64,000 bases of DNA. It comes from Actinomadura macra NBRC 14102. GTDB lineage: Bacteria > Actinomycetota > Actinomycetes > Streptosporangiales > Streptosporangiaceae. Made by a program: the position numbers and the translations under genes. The notes under the pieces are model-generated. The model was not told where the DNA came from, ran no database searches, and saw nothing but the letters and a program-made list of their open reading frames with translations. The stretch lies in contig NZ_BCQT01000026.1 in the NCBI RefSeq assembly GCF_001552215.1, forward strand, positions 124,001 through 188,000, given 5' to 3'. Numbering within the stretch: position 1 is the stretch's first letter; each line of letters opens with the position of its first letter. Positions 48,595 to 56,915 of this stretch are shown in pieces.

Positions 48595-49673
48595 CGGACG
48601 GCCTCCGCGGCGGCGCGGGCGGCGTGCGTCGGGGCGGTCGCCGGGACGTGCGCCGGGCGCAGCGACTCGAACTCCCTGCGCAGCACCGGGACGACCTCCT
48701 CCCCCAGCAGGTCGATCTGCTCCAGGACGGTCTTCAGCGGCAGTCCCGCGTGGTCCATCAGGAACAGCTGGCGCTGGTAGTCGCCGAAGTGGTCGCGGAA
48801 CGTCAGGGTCTTCTCGATCACCTGCTGCGGGCTGCCGACCGTAAGCGGCGTCTCGGCGGTGAACTCCTCCAGCGACGGTCCGTGCCCGTAGACCGGCGCG
48901 TTGTCGAAGTACGGGCGGAACTCCCGGACGGCGTCCTGCGAGTTCCGCCGCATGAACACCTGCCCGCCGAGGCCCACGATCGCCTGGTCGGCCGCACCAT
49001 GCCCGTAGAACTCGTACCGACGCCGGTACAGCCCGATGAGGCGCTGGAAGTGCTCCTTGGGCCAGAAGATGTGGTTGGCGAAGAATCCGTCACCGTAGTA
49101 GGCGGCCTGCTCCGCGATCTCGGGGCTGCGGATGGAGCCGTGCCAGACGAACGGCGGCACGCCGTCCAGCGGGCGCGGCGTCGAGGTGAACGACTGCAAC
49201 GGGGTGCGGTGCTCGCCCTCCCAGTCGACCACGTCCTCGCGCCAGAGCCGGTGCACCAGGTTGTAGTTCTCGATGGCGAGCGGGATGCCGTCCCGGATGT
49301 CCTTGCCGAACCACGGGTAGACCGGGCCGGTGTTGCCGCGCCCCATCATCACGTCCACCCGGCCGCCGGCCAGGTGCTGGAGCATCGCGAAGTCCTCGGC
49401 GATCTTCACCGGGTCGTTGGTGGTGATCAGCGTGGTCGCGGTGGACAGGATGAGGCGCTCGGTGCGCGCGGCGATGTAGCCGAGCATCGTCGTCGGGGAG
49501 GACGGCACGAACGGCGGGTTGTGGTGCTCGCCGGTGGCGAAGACGTCCAGCCCCGCGCGCTCGGCGTGCTCGGCGATGGTGACCATCGCCTTGATCCGCT
49601 CGGCCTCGGAGGGGGTGCGGCCGGTCGTCGGGTCCGGGGTGACGTCGCCGACCGAGAAGATCCCGAACTGCAT
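48591..49673 (-). CDS. LLM-class FMN-dependent monooxygenase (CE1758-like)
   Basis: A 360-residue luciferase-like TIM-barrel enzyme: MQFGIFSVGDVTPDPTTGRT, GLDVFATGEHHNPPFVPSSP, LSTATTLITTNDPVKIAEDF, GGRVDVMMGRGNTGPVYPWF, YYGDGFFANHIFWPKEHFQR and TVGSPQQVIEKTLTFRDHFG. ATG 49673 follows GGAGGAC and is preferred over ATG 49685. It overlaps the FMN reductase gene, giving a two-component flavin system of unknown substrate. A 20-bp dyad just upstream suggests repression by an unlinked regulator. Confidence 0.94.
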   Translation of the reverse strand: MQFGIFSVGDVTPDPTTGRTPSEAERIKAMVTIAEHAERAGLDVFATGEHHNPPFVPSSPTTMLGYIAARTERLILSTATTLITTNDPVKIAEDFAMLQHLAGGRVDVMMGRGNTGPVYPWFGKDIRDGIPLAIENYNLVHRLWREDVVDWEGEHRTPLQSFTSTPRPLDGVPPFVWHGSIRSPEIAEQAAYYGDGFFANHIFWPKEHFQRLIGLYRRRYEFYGHGAADQAIVGLGGQVFMRRNSQDAVREFRPYFDNAPVYGHGPSLEEFTAETPLTVGSPQQVIEKTLTFRDHFGDYQRQLFLMDHAGLPLKTVLEQIDLLGEEVVPVLRREFESLRPAHVPATAPTHAARAAAEAVR

Positions 49674-49685
49674 GCCGTCCTCCAA

Positions 49686-49705
49686 ATAGTAGAACTTTCA
49701 ACTAT
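49686..49705 (-). promoter_or_regulatory. operator overlapping the LLM/FMN-reductase promoter
   Basis: The minus strand reads ATAGTTGAAAGTTCTACTAT, an imperfect dyad with ATAGT/ACTAT outer arms and GAA/TTC inner arms. Its right end TACTAT is a plausible -10 box 7 bp before the ribosome-binding site. The shape suits a MarR/HxlR-type repressor, none of which is adjacent. Confidence 0.5.
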
Positions 49706-49758
49706 CGTACCGGAACAGCGCCGGGGCTCCGGGTATTCCGGGCGGGGGCCGGCGGCGC

Positions 49759-50682
49759 TCAGCCGACCGTCCGGGCCAGGGAGTCGACCAGCCAGATATG
49801 GGCGCCGCCCCCGGTGACGGGCTCTCCCGTGACCGCGCCGAACAGCTCCCAGTACCGGCGCATCCGGGGATCCCCGTCGACCTCGGCACCGGCCAGCAGC
49901 GCGCGCCGGAAGTCCGGGGTGTCCCGCGCGTCCCGGACGGAGGCGTGCGCCTCCACGTAGAGGTCCAGCGCGGGTCCCGGGCCCGGCTCCTCCCCCGCGG
50001 CCACCCGCGGCAGCGCCAGCCCGATCGCCGCGCCGATCCCGGTCAGCAGCGTCCGCTCATCGCGCACCTGCCGCACGTTCAGCTTCCCGCGCGCCACCAG
50101 CCGCCGCGACAGCGACTCGTCCCCCACCAGGACGACCATCTCGGCGTAGGCGAGCACCTGGTCCGGCGTCGGGTCGGCGGGCGGCGGCGGAACGCTCATG
50201 TCCACGAACGAGAACTCGATCTCCGGTGACACCGGCGCGAGCACCAGGCGGCGCCAGAACGCCGAGAGCACCTCCCGCGCGGCAGGGCCGTCCTCGACCG
50301 CGGCGAGCAACTCCAGCCGCGCCGCCCGCTCGGCCGGGCTCGCGTCCTCGATCGCGCGGAGCGCGGCCCGGCGCCATGCCAGCGTCGCCAGCTCGACATC
50401 GAGCGCGGCCCGCTGCGCGGCGGCCGCCTCGCCGACCGAGCGCTCGCCGCGCAGCACCGAGGCAATGGCGGGCAGCCCGAGGCCGAGCCCGCGCAGCCGC
50501 CGGACGAGCCGCAGCCGATCCACCGCCGCAGCGCCGAAACGGCGGTGCCCGCCCGCGCTGCGCGCCGGTTCGAGGATGCCCTCGTCGCAGTAGAAACGGA
50601 TCGTGCGGACGGGCACACCGGTCAGGGCCGCCAGATCGCCGATCCCGAGCGACCCGTCCGGTGTGGTGTGCATCACACTCAC
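49759..50682 (-). CDS. MerR-family regulator with long C-terminal domain
   Basis: A 307-residue regulator. The N-terminal MerR HTH shows GIGDLAALTGVPVRTIRFYC, DEGILEPARSAGGHRRFGAA and RLRLVRRLRGLGLGLPAIAS. A helical linker follows, then a roughly 170-residue C-terminal domain of unknown ligand. GTG 50682 has GGAGG 5 nt upstream; ATG 50673 is the alternative. Divergent from a mycothiol-enzyme-like gene across a long-spacer promoter, so it probably controls it. Confidence 0.88.
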   Translation of the reverse strand: MSVMHTTPDGSLGIGDLAALTGVPVRTIRFYCDEGILEPARSAGGHRRFGAAAVDRLRLVRRLRGLGLGLPAIASVLRGERSVGEAAAAQRAALDVELATLAWRRAALRAIEDASPAERAARLELLAAVEDGPAAREVLSAFWRRLVLAPVSPEIEFSFVDMSVPPPPADPTPDQVLAYAEMVVLVGDESLSRRLVARGKLNVRQVRDERTLLTGIGAAIGLALPRVAAGEEPGPGPALDLYVEAHASVRDARDTPDFRRALLAGAEVDGDPRMRRYWELFGAVTGEPVTGGGAHIWLVDSLARTVG

Positions 50683-50714
50683 TTGAACCTCCACCCGGCT
50701 GGAACTCCTACGTT
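50683..50714 (+). promoter_or_regulatory. possible MerR-type promoter
   Basis: TTGAAC (50683-50688) and TACGTT (50709-50714) are 20 bp apart, longer than normal, with an imperfect dyad (TCCA...TGGA, 50690-50703) in the spacer. This is the layout that MerR activators untwist. It lies before the mycothiol-dependent-type gene. Confidence 0.35.
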
Positions 50715-50743
50715 ACGGGGGGCACCTGAGAGAGGACGGCGAC

Positions 50744-51538
50744 ATGAGCGCACCGGACGCGACAACACCCAACACAGCAACACCGGGCGCAGCGCGCCTC
50801 GCCGAGGGGCTGCGCGAGCACACCGCGGGGATGGCGGACGCCGTCACCGGACGGGACCCGGCGGCGCCCGTCCCGACCTGTCCGGAGTGGCGGCTCCGGG
50901 ATCTGGTCGGGCACATCGGGCAGGCACACCGCTGGGCGGCGGGCCTGGTTCTGACGGGCGAGGCCGACGCCATCGCGAACACGGCCGACGCGGAGGCCGG
51001 CCCGGTCGAGGCGTGGCCCGGCTGGCTCCGCGAGGGCGCTGAGGCCCTGGCCGGAGCAGTCGAGGACAGGGGACCCGAAACGCTCGTGCGGACCTTCCTC
51101 GGCCCGCTTCCGGCGGCGTTCTGGCTGCGGCGGATGCTGCACGACACCTCCGTCCACCACGCGGACGCGGCGCTCGCGGCGGGCGTCCCGTTCGCCATCG
51201 CACCCGATCTGGCGGCGGACGCGATCACCGAGGGGCTCCAGCTGATGACCTCGCCCCGCGCGGTGACGATCAAGCCGGAACTCGCCGCCCTGCGGGGGCA
51301 CGGCGAGACGCTCCACCTGCGTGCCGACGACCTGGCGGAGCCCGGGTGGCTGATCACACGCGAGCCGGACGGGCCGATCTTCGAGCACGCGGCCGGCGAG
51401 GGAACCGTCATGGTGAGCGCGCCCGTCCGGGAACTGCTGCTGATGCTCACGCGGCGGCTGTCCCCCGAGGAGGCCGGCGCAGAGATCACCGGCGAGCGCG
51501 CCGAGCTGGACCTGTGGCTCGCCAACACGGCCTTCTGA
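50744..51538 (+). CDS. mycothiol-dependent maleylpyruvate-isomerase-type protein
   Basis: A 264-residue protein of the DinB/MDMPI superfamily (TIGR03083-like). Marks are RLAEGLREHTAGMADAV, VPTCPEWRLRDLVGHIGQAH (His of the metal/thiol site), LHDTSVHHADAALAAG and a C-terminal SCP2-like domain with LHLRADDLAEPGWLITREPD and VSAPVRELLLMLTRRLS. Such proteins use mycothiol, the actinobacterial thiol, to isomerise or detoxify electrophiles. The ATG has AGAGGACGG upstream. Probably regulated by the divergent MerR protein. Confidence 0.88.
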   Translation: MSAPDATTPNTATPGAARLAEGLREHTAGMADAVTGRDPAAPVPTCPEWRLRDLVGHIGQAHRWAAGLVLTGEADAIANTADAEAGPVEAWPGWLREGAEALAGAVEDRGPETLVRTFLGPLPAAFWLRRMLHDTSVHHADAALAAGVPFAIAPDLAADAITEGLQLMTSPRAVTIKPELAALRGHGETLHLRADDLAEPGWLITREPDGPIFEHAAGEGTVMVSAPVRELLLMLTRRLSPEEAGAEITGERAELDLWLANTAF

Positions 51539-51602
51539 TACGGCCCTTTCTCACGGCATCCTGACCAGGCCAGGGCGGGGGACTCCGGCTAGGGTCGAGA
51601 TC

Positions 51603-52127
51603 ATGGTGACGCCCGTGGAACCCCCGCCCGAACCGTCCGGCACGCTGACCGACCCGCGCGCGCTGCTCGCCGGGTATCTGGACTTCTACCGCGACGCGCT
51701 GCTGCGCAAGCTGGACGGGCTGCCCGAGGCGGGGCTCCGCGCGAGCCTGCTCCCGTCCGGTTGGACGCCGCTGGAGCTGTTCAAGCACCTCACCTACGTC
51801 GAGATCAGGTGGCTGCACTGGGGCTTCGCGGCCGAGGCTGTACCCGAGCCGTGGGGCGACCGCGGCCCGCAGGACCGCTGGCACGTCGGCGCGGACGAGA
51901 CGTTCGACGAGCTCAGGGCCGCGTTCCTGCGCACCTGCGAGCGGTCGCGCCAGATCGTCGCGGAGGCGCCGCTGGACGGCTTCGCGGCGGCGGGCGGGCG
52001 CTTCACCGCACCCGCGGAGGCGCCGTCGCTGATCTGGATCCTGTTCCACATCCTGCAGGAGTACGCGCGCCACCTCGGCCACCTGGACGTGGTGCGGGAA
52101 CTGGCGGACGGGACGATCGGCGAGTAG
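51603..52127 (+). CDS. DinB/DUF664-family protein
   Basis: A 174-residue four-helix protein: ALLAGYLDFYRDALLRKLDG, LLPSGWTPLELFKHLTYVEI, RWLHWGFAAEAV, LIWILFHILQEYARHLGHLD. The His residues at LFKHL, LFHIL and ARHLGH match the metal-binding triad of DinB relatives, which may be thiol-dependent transferases. Same direction as the mycothiol-enzyme-like gene 64 bp upstream. The ribosome-binding site before ATG 51603 is weak. Confidence 0.88.
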   Translation: MVTPVEPPPEPSGTLTDPRALLAGYLDFYRDALLRKLDGLPEAGLRASLLPSGWTPLELFKHLTYVEIRWLHWGFAAEAVPEPWGDRGPQDRWHVGADETFDELRAAFLRTCERSRQIVAEAPLDGFAAAGGRFTAPAEAPSLIWILFHILQEYARHLGHLDVVRELADGTIGE

Positions 52128-52139
52128 CCGGCAGGCCCC

Positions 52140-52154
52140 GCCCGCGGCGCGGGC
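52140..52154. terminator. short GC hairpin between convergent genes
   Basis: GCCCGC (52140-52145) pairs with GCGGGC (52149-52154) across a 3-base loop between the convergent DinB and LuxR genes, a possible bidirectional terminator. Confidence 0.4.
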
Positions 52155-52161
52155 GACGGCG

Positions 52162-54477
52162 CTACCCCGGGCTCTGGACGAACCAGGCGGCGATCTGGGC
52201 GCGGGAGGCGAAGCCGAGCTTGGCCAGGATGTGCTCCAGGTGGGAGTCGACGGTGCGCTTGGCGATGACGAGGCGCTCGGCGATCTGGCGGTTGGTGAGG
52301 CCCTCGGCGACCAGCGCCGCGATCTCGGTCTCCCGCCGTGTCAGGGCCGAATCGCCCCCCTCCCCCTTGCTCGGCGGCTCCGCGGGTGCCGGGCCCTCCC
52401 CCAGCGCCTCCGCCATCGCCGTCTCCACGCCGATCCCGGCCCCGGCTTCGAGCGCGGCCTGGAACAGCGTGTCCCCGAGGACCTGGTGGGCCTGCTGCTC
52501 GTAGACGTCGCGCAGCAGCGCGTGCTGCGGGCCGAACATGGACGTACCGGTGTAGTCGCGCGCCCAGTCGGAGGCGGCCAGCAGCCGGACGCCGGCGACG
52601 GCGTCCCCGAGGGCGACCAGGCAGCAGCCGGCCATGTCCAGCGCCAGCGCGACGCCGAGCCGGTCATCGAGGTCGCGCTTCATCCGGAGCCCGGCGCGGA
52701 CATCGACGAGCGCCGCCTCGGCGTCTCCGCCGATGAGGGTCGCGAGGCCGCGCACGCACAACCCGTAGGAGCGGCACCACTGCTCCCCCGCCGCCTCCGT
52801 CGTCCGGACCGCATCGTCGGCGTGCCGGACGGCGGCGGCGGCCTCGCCCGCCATCGTCCGGGTCACCGCGAGGAACACGTCGGCGATCGGGACGAGCACG
52901 TCCGCGGTGCCCGCGCGGCGGTGCAGGTCGCGGGCCTCCTCCAGCCGGGCGGCCGCCTCGGCAAGGTCACCGGCGCACAGCGCCGCCACACCCTCGACCT
53001 CGCGGACGTAGCCGAGGCCGTACGGATCGTCCTCGGCTACGGCGCGTTCCTCGGCGCGGCGCAGCAGGTCGCGGGCGGGGTCCAGGTCGTTCTGGAGGGC
53101 GGCGAGCAGGCCCGCCAGAGCGAGCACCTCCGTCCAGCCGGCGCCGGGCCCGTGCTCGCGGCTGTCGATGACGCGCAGCGACCAGTGCCGCGCCTCTCCG
53201 ATCATTCCCTGCAGGGCGAAGATCCGGCCCAGCCCGAGCAGGACCTCGACGAGCACGTCGTCGCGGGCCCGGCGCACTCCGTAGTCGATCATGTCGCGCA
53301 CATGGGCCTGCTCGCGGCGGAACCAGGCCAGCCAGCGGGGCTGATCGGCGCCGGCCAGCCCCGCGGCGGCCTCGGTGATGGCGTCGGCGAAGCGGTCGAA
53401 CGCGCGGGCCCGCACGGGCTCGGTCCCGCCGGCCTCCTCCAGCCGCAAGGCGCCGTACTCGCGCATGGTGTCGAGCATCCGGTAGCGGACGGCGCCCTCG
53501 CGATCGACGCACAGCACGACCGACTTGTCGACCAGCCCGGCGATCAGCTCGAAGATCCGGTCGGCCGGGAGCGCGTCGTCCGCGCAGACCCGCTCGGCGG
53601 TCTCGAGGTCGAAGTCGGCGGCGAACACCGACAGCCGCGCCCACAGCAGCTGCTCGTCCGGCGAGCACAGCTCGTGGCTCCAGTCGATCGCGGCGCGCAG
53701 CGTCTGGTGCCGGGCCAGCCCGGAGCGGCGGCCACGGACCTGCAGGATGCGCCGGTCCAGCCGCTCGACGATCTGCTCGACCGACAGGGCCCTGAGCTGG
53801 ACGGCGGCCAGCTCGATCGCCAGCGGAATGCCGTCCAGCCGGTGGCACAGCCGCGCCACCGCCGCCCGGTTGCCGGCGGTCATCCGCCAGCCGGGGACGA
53901 CGGCGGCGGCCCGCTCGGCGAACAGCGTCATCGAGTCGCACGGCCGGTCGGGGTCGTAGCAGCCGGGCTCGGGGCGTGCCAGCGGCGCGATGACCAGGGT
54001 GTGCTCACCCGGGATGTCGAGCGGCTGCCGGCTCGTCGCGATGATCCGCAGGCCGGGCGCGTTCTGCAGCAGGATCTCGGCCAGCATCGCGCACGAGTCC
54101 ACGAGGTGCTCGCAGGTGTCCAGGACGAGCAGCAGGTCGCGGTCGGCGAGATGGTGGACGAGCGCGTCCAATGCCGTCGCCGGGTTCTGGTCGAGCAGCC
54201 CGAGCGTCTCCCCGATCGCCTGGGTGAGCAGCCCGGGCTCGTGCAGCGGCGACAGGTCGGCGAACGCCACGCCGTCGGTGAACGACTCGCCGAGCGCCGC
54301 CGAGGCGCGCAGCGAGAGCCGCGTCTTGCCGACGCCGCCCGGCCCGGTCAGGGTGACGAGCCTGCAACGGTCGAGGAGCCGGGCGAGCTCGGTCAGTTCC
54401 TCGCGGCGGCCGACGAAGCTCGTGAGCTCCGCCGGCGGCCGTGCCGAACGCAGTTCAAGCCTTCTAGTCGGCAACAC
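52162..54477 (-). CDS. large ATP-binding LuxR-type regulator
   Basis: A 771-residue STAND-type regulator. The NTPase (about 18-330) has TSFVGRREELTELARLLDRC, VTLTGPGGVGKTRLSLRASA (Walker A, near 43-53), LLLVLDTCEH (Walker B), IIATSRQPLDIPGE (sensor) and GIPLAIELAAVQLRALSVEQ. A winged-helix-like region and TPR-like helices fill the middle (about 380-680). The C-terminal LuxR HTH (about 705-770) reads LTRRETEIAALVAEGLTNRQ, IAERLVIAKRTVDSHLEHIL. The GTG start has GAGG upstream. Such proteins often control secondary metabolism; the target here is unknown. Confidence 0.93.
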   Translation of the reverse strand: MLPTRRLELRSARPPAELTSFVGRREELTELARLLDRCRLVTLTGPGGVGKTRLSLRASAALGESFTDGVAFADLSPLHEPGLLTQAIGETLGLLDQNPATALDALVHHLADRDLLLVLDTCEHLVDSCAMLAEILLQNAPGLRIIATSRQPLDIPGEHTLVIAPLARPEPGCYDPDRPCDSMTLFAERAAAVVPGWRMTAGNRAAVARLCHRLDGIPLAIELAAVQLRALSVEQIVERLDRRILQVRGRRSGLARHQTLRAAIDWSHELCSPDEQLLWARLSVFAADFDLETAERVCADDALPADRIFELIAGLVDKSVVLCVDREGAVRYRMLDTMREYGALRLEEAGGTEPVRARAFDRFADAITEAAAGLAGADQPRWLAWFRREQAHVRDMIDYGVRRARDDVLVEVLLGLGRIFALQGMIGEARHWSLRVIDSREHGPGAGWTEVLALAGLLAALQNDLDPARDLLRRAEERAVAEDDPYGLGYVREVEGVAALCAGDLAEAAARLEEARDLHRRAGTADVLVPIADVFLAVTRTMAGEAAAAVRHADDAVRTTEAAGEQWCRSYGLCVRGLATLIGGDAEAALVDVRAGLRMKRDLDDRLGVALALDMAGCCLVALGDAVAGVRLLAASDWARDYTGTSMFGPQHALLRDVYEQQAHQVLGDTLFQAALEAGAGIGVETAMAEALGEGPAPAEPPSKGEGGDSALTRRETEIAALVAEGLTNRQIAERLVIAKRTVDSHLEHILAKLGFASRAQIAAWFVQSPG

Positions 54478-54534
54478 CGCCGCCTCAGTTCGGTTCTCGC
54501 CGACCGGGGCCGGCGCGCACGGGAAGACAGCCAG

Positions 54535-54562
54535 ATCGTACCCATACGTGAACCGTTCGCAA
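54535..54562 (-). promoter_or_regulatory. predicted promoter of the LuxR-type gene
   Basis: On the minus strand TTGCGA (54557-54562) and TACGAT (54535-54540) are 16 bp apart, matching four of six bases in each consensus hexamer, 58 bp before the GTG start. The rest of the 181-bp gap (54478-54658) shows no gene. Confidence 0.4.
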
Positions 54563-54658
54563 CCATCCCATTACGCGGCGCATCAAAAGGGTGTCGGGAC
54601 GAGTCGGGAACTATGTCGGAAACCGGACTGTCAGGTGGCGAGAAAATGAAGCCTTTCG

Positions 54659-55792
54659 CTATACCGGCCGCGGAACGGCGGGCAGGAACAGCCGCCCGCT
54701 CAGCACGCCGCACGCGGTCCGGTACCCGGCGACGGTCCACGCCGTGAGGAGCAGGAGATACAGGAGCACGGCGACATCGGTCAGCACGTCCAGCCCGGTG
54801 ACCCTCGCCAGCCCTGCCGCACCCGTCACGCAGGTGCCGACGGGGAACGTGAACGCCCACCAGGTCATCGCGAACGGCATCCCGCCGCGCAGCGCCCGCA
54901 CGTTCGCCGCCCCGGCGAGGGCGAGCCACAGCAGCGCGAACCCCAGCACCGGCGCCCCGTACAGGACCGCGAAGGCCCGCATCGCCACCGCGTACTCCGG
55001 GACCGCATGGCCGGCCGCTCCGGCGATCTGCACGACCGCCGTCGTGGACTGCCCCAGCGGCCCGAGGACGAGGAACAGCGTCGGCGTGAGCGTCATCGGC
55101 GCTGCCCTACCCTCGACCAGCCCGCTCCAGATCCCGGGCAGCAGGACGAGCGTGGCCAGCAGGCTCGCCCCGAACAGGCCGTAGCAGCCGTACAGCATCG
55201 TGGCCCGCGCCTGGCCCTCCGGCAGGTGCGGGACGAGCGCCGGGCCGAGCGCGGCGGAGACCATCGGCGCGACGACGGGCAGCAGCCACGTCGGGTTGGC
55301 GCCGCCGGGCACCGACCGATGCCGGGTGATCATGAGGTACGGGATGCCGGCGGCGACGAGCACGGCGTAGAGCGTCCCGGACGTCCAGAGGACGGCGTCG
55401 AGCGCGACCGCGAGCCCGTCACCGAGCACCGCCGGCCCCAACTCCAGCGTCCCGTAGCCGACCGCGAGCAGGGCCATCGGCGGGCAGCCGTAGAAGACCG
55501 CAGTCGCCGGGTTCTCCAGCAACTGCGCGCGCGCCACCTCCCGGTGCCGGGCGAAGTGGACGGCCCGCGCCGCCACCAGCACGATGAGCATCACCAGGGA
55601 CACCGCCCACACAGCGACGGCGAACGCGTGCAGCCCCGGGAACCCCACCGGGAGCGCGTTCGCGCCGTTCGCCACGATCGCCGTGCCCATCACCGACGCG
55701 TACCAGTTGGGGCCAAGGTGCCGGAACAGTTCGGCGGGGCGGTCGAGCTCGCTCAGGAGCCCGCCGTTCGGGGGTGCGGTGGTGAGGCCCAT
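54659..55792 (-). CDS. TDT-family (tellurite-resistance/dicarboxylate, SLAC1-like) transporter
   Basis: A 377-residue membrane protein with about ten hydrophobic helices. Family marks include FRHLGPNWYASVMGTAIVAN at the N terminus, PATAVFYGCPPMALLAVGYG, TWLLPVVAPMVSAALGPALV and a late PFAMTWWAFTFPVGTCVTGA. Substrates in the family include C4-dicarboxylates, malate, sulfite and chloride, and cannot be told here. ATG 55792 is favoured over ATG 55852, because the dyad at 55850-55866 would cover the latter. Divergent from a LysR regulator that probably controls it. Confidence 0.88.
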   Translation of the reverse strand: MGLTTAPPNGGLLSELDRPAELFRHLGPNWYASVMGTAIVANGANALPVGFPGLHAFAVAVWAVSLVMLIVLVAARAVHFARHREVARAQLLENPATAVFYGCPPMALLAVGYGTLELGPAVLGDGLAVALDAVLWTSGTLYAVLVAAGIPYLMITRHRSVPGGANPTWLLPVVAPMVSAALGPALVPHLPEGQARATMLYGCYGLFGASLLATLVLLPGIWSGLVEGRAAPMTLTPTLFLVLGPLGQSTTAVVQIAGAAGHAVPEYAVAMRAFAVLYGAPVLGFALLWLALAGAANVRALRGGMPFAMTWWAFTFPVGTCVTGAAGLARVTGLDVLTDVAVLLYLLLLTAWTVAGYRTACGVLSGRLFLPAVPRPV

Positions 55793-55849
55793 GCGGTCCA
55801 GCGTGCAGCCGGAGCGTCCGCGCCGGTAGAGGCCACCGGCGTATGGATC

Positions 55850-55866
55850 CATAAGGCGGCTTTATG
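55850..55866. promoter_or_regulatory. LysR-type operator
   Basis: CATAA (55850-55854) and TTATG (55862-55866) form a perfect dyad in the only AT-rich patch between the divergent TDT transporter and LysR genes. Extended inward it reads ATAA-N7-TTAT, fitting the T-N11-A pattern of LysR sites. Confidence 0.55.
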
Positions 55867-55886
55867 AGTGCCGTAGGCTGGCGACC

Positions 55887-56831
55887 ATGGCCGTCTCGCA
55901 CCGCGTCCCCGACCTCGGCGCCCTGGAACTGCTGCTCGCCGTCGTCCGGCTGGGCAGCCTCGGCCGCGCGGCCGTGGAACTGGGCGTCACCCAGCCCGCC
56001 GCCAGCGCCCGCATCCGCTCCATGGAGCGGCAGGTCGGCGTGACCTTGTTGGAACGTTCCCCGCGCGGCTCGCGCCCCACCGAGGCCGGCGCGCTGGTCG
56101 CCGAGTGGGCCCGGCAGGTGATCGGCGCCGCCGAGGCCCTGGACGCGGGGCTGTCGGCGCTGCGCGAGCGGCGCGACGGGCGGCTGCGCGTCGTGGCGAG
56201 CCTGACGGTCGCCGAGTACCTGATGCCGGGCTGGCTCGTCACGCTGAAGGGCGCCCACCCGGACGTGGCGGTGACGCTGCGCACCGCCAACTCGACCGTG
56301 GTCGCCGACCAGGTGCGCAGCGGCGAGGCGGACCTCGGGTTCGTGGAAGGCGCGCGAACCCCGGCCGGGTTGAATGGCACCGTCGTCGCGGCCGACCGGC
56401 TCGTCGTGGTGGTGTCGCCGCGGCACCGCTGGGCGCGGCGCCGGTCCGGCGTGACGGCGGCCGAGTTGGCGCGGACACCCCTCGTCCTGCGCGAGCAGGG
56501 CTCCGGCACCCGCGAGGTCCTCGACCGGGCCCTGGCCGCCCACGGGGGAACGGCGCCGCCCCTGCTCCAACTCGCCTCCACCACCGCGCTCAAGGCCGCC
56601 GCCGAGTCCGGGGCGGGCCCGGTCGTGGTGAGCGATCTCGCCGTCGCCGACGAGCTGGCGGGCGGACGGCTGATCTGCGTGCCCGTCCCTGAGCTGGACC
56701 TGTCCCGGCCGCTGCGCGCGGTCTGGCCGGCCGGCCAGCGCCCCACCGGCCCGGCCCGCGACCTGCTCTCCCTGACGGTCTTCACCGCGACCTCGACCCG
56801 AGGGGAGCCGCCTGCCGGCTCGCCCCCGTAA
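55887..56831 (+). CDS. LysR-family regulator
   Basis: A 314-residue regulator. The winged HTH at the N terminus reads LGALELLLAVVRLGSLGRAA, VELGVTQPAASARIRSMERQ, VGVTLLERSPRGSRPTEAGA. A periplasmic-binding-protein-like ligand domain (about 95-300) includes VVASLTVAEYLMPGWLVTLK, SGEADLGFVEGARTP and LREQGSGTREVLDRALAAHG. ATG 55887 has no clear ribosome-binding site. Predicted to control the divergent TDT transporter and itself. Confidence 0.92.
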   Translation: MAVSHRVPDLGALELLLAVVRLGSLGRAAVELGVTQPAASARIRSMERQVGVTLLERSPRGSRPTEAGALVAEWARQVIGAAEALDAGLSALRERRDGRLRVVASLTVAEYLMPGWLVTLKGAHPDVAVTLRTANSTVVADQVRSGEADLGFVEGARTPAGLNGTVVAADRLVVVVSPRHRWARRRSGVTAAELARTPLVLREQGSGTREVLDRALAAHGGTAPPLLQLASTTALKAAAESGAGPVVVSDLAVADELAGGRLICVPVPELDLSRPLRAVWPAGQRPTGPARDLLSLTVFTATSTRGEPPAGSPP

Positions 56832-56915
56832 CCGCGCCCGCGCGACCCCGACCAGCATCAAGATCGCCGGGGGCGCGGAACGTCTGACCCGCCCTCCGGG
56901 GGGAATGCTCCGTAG

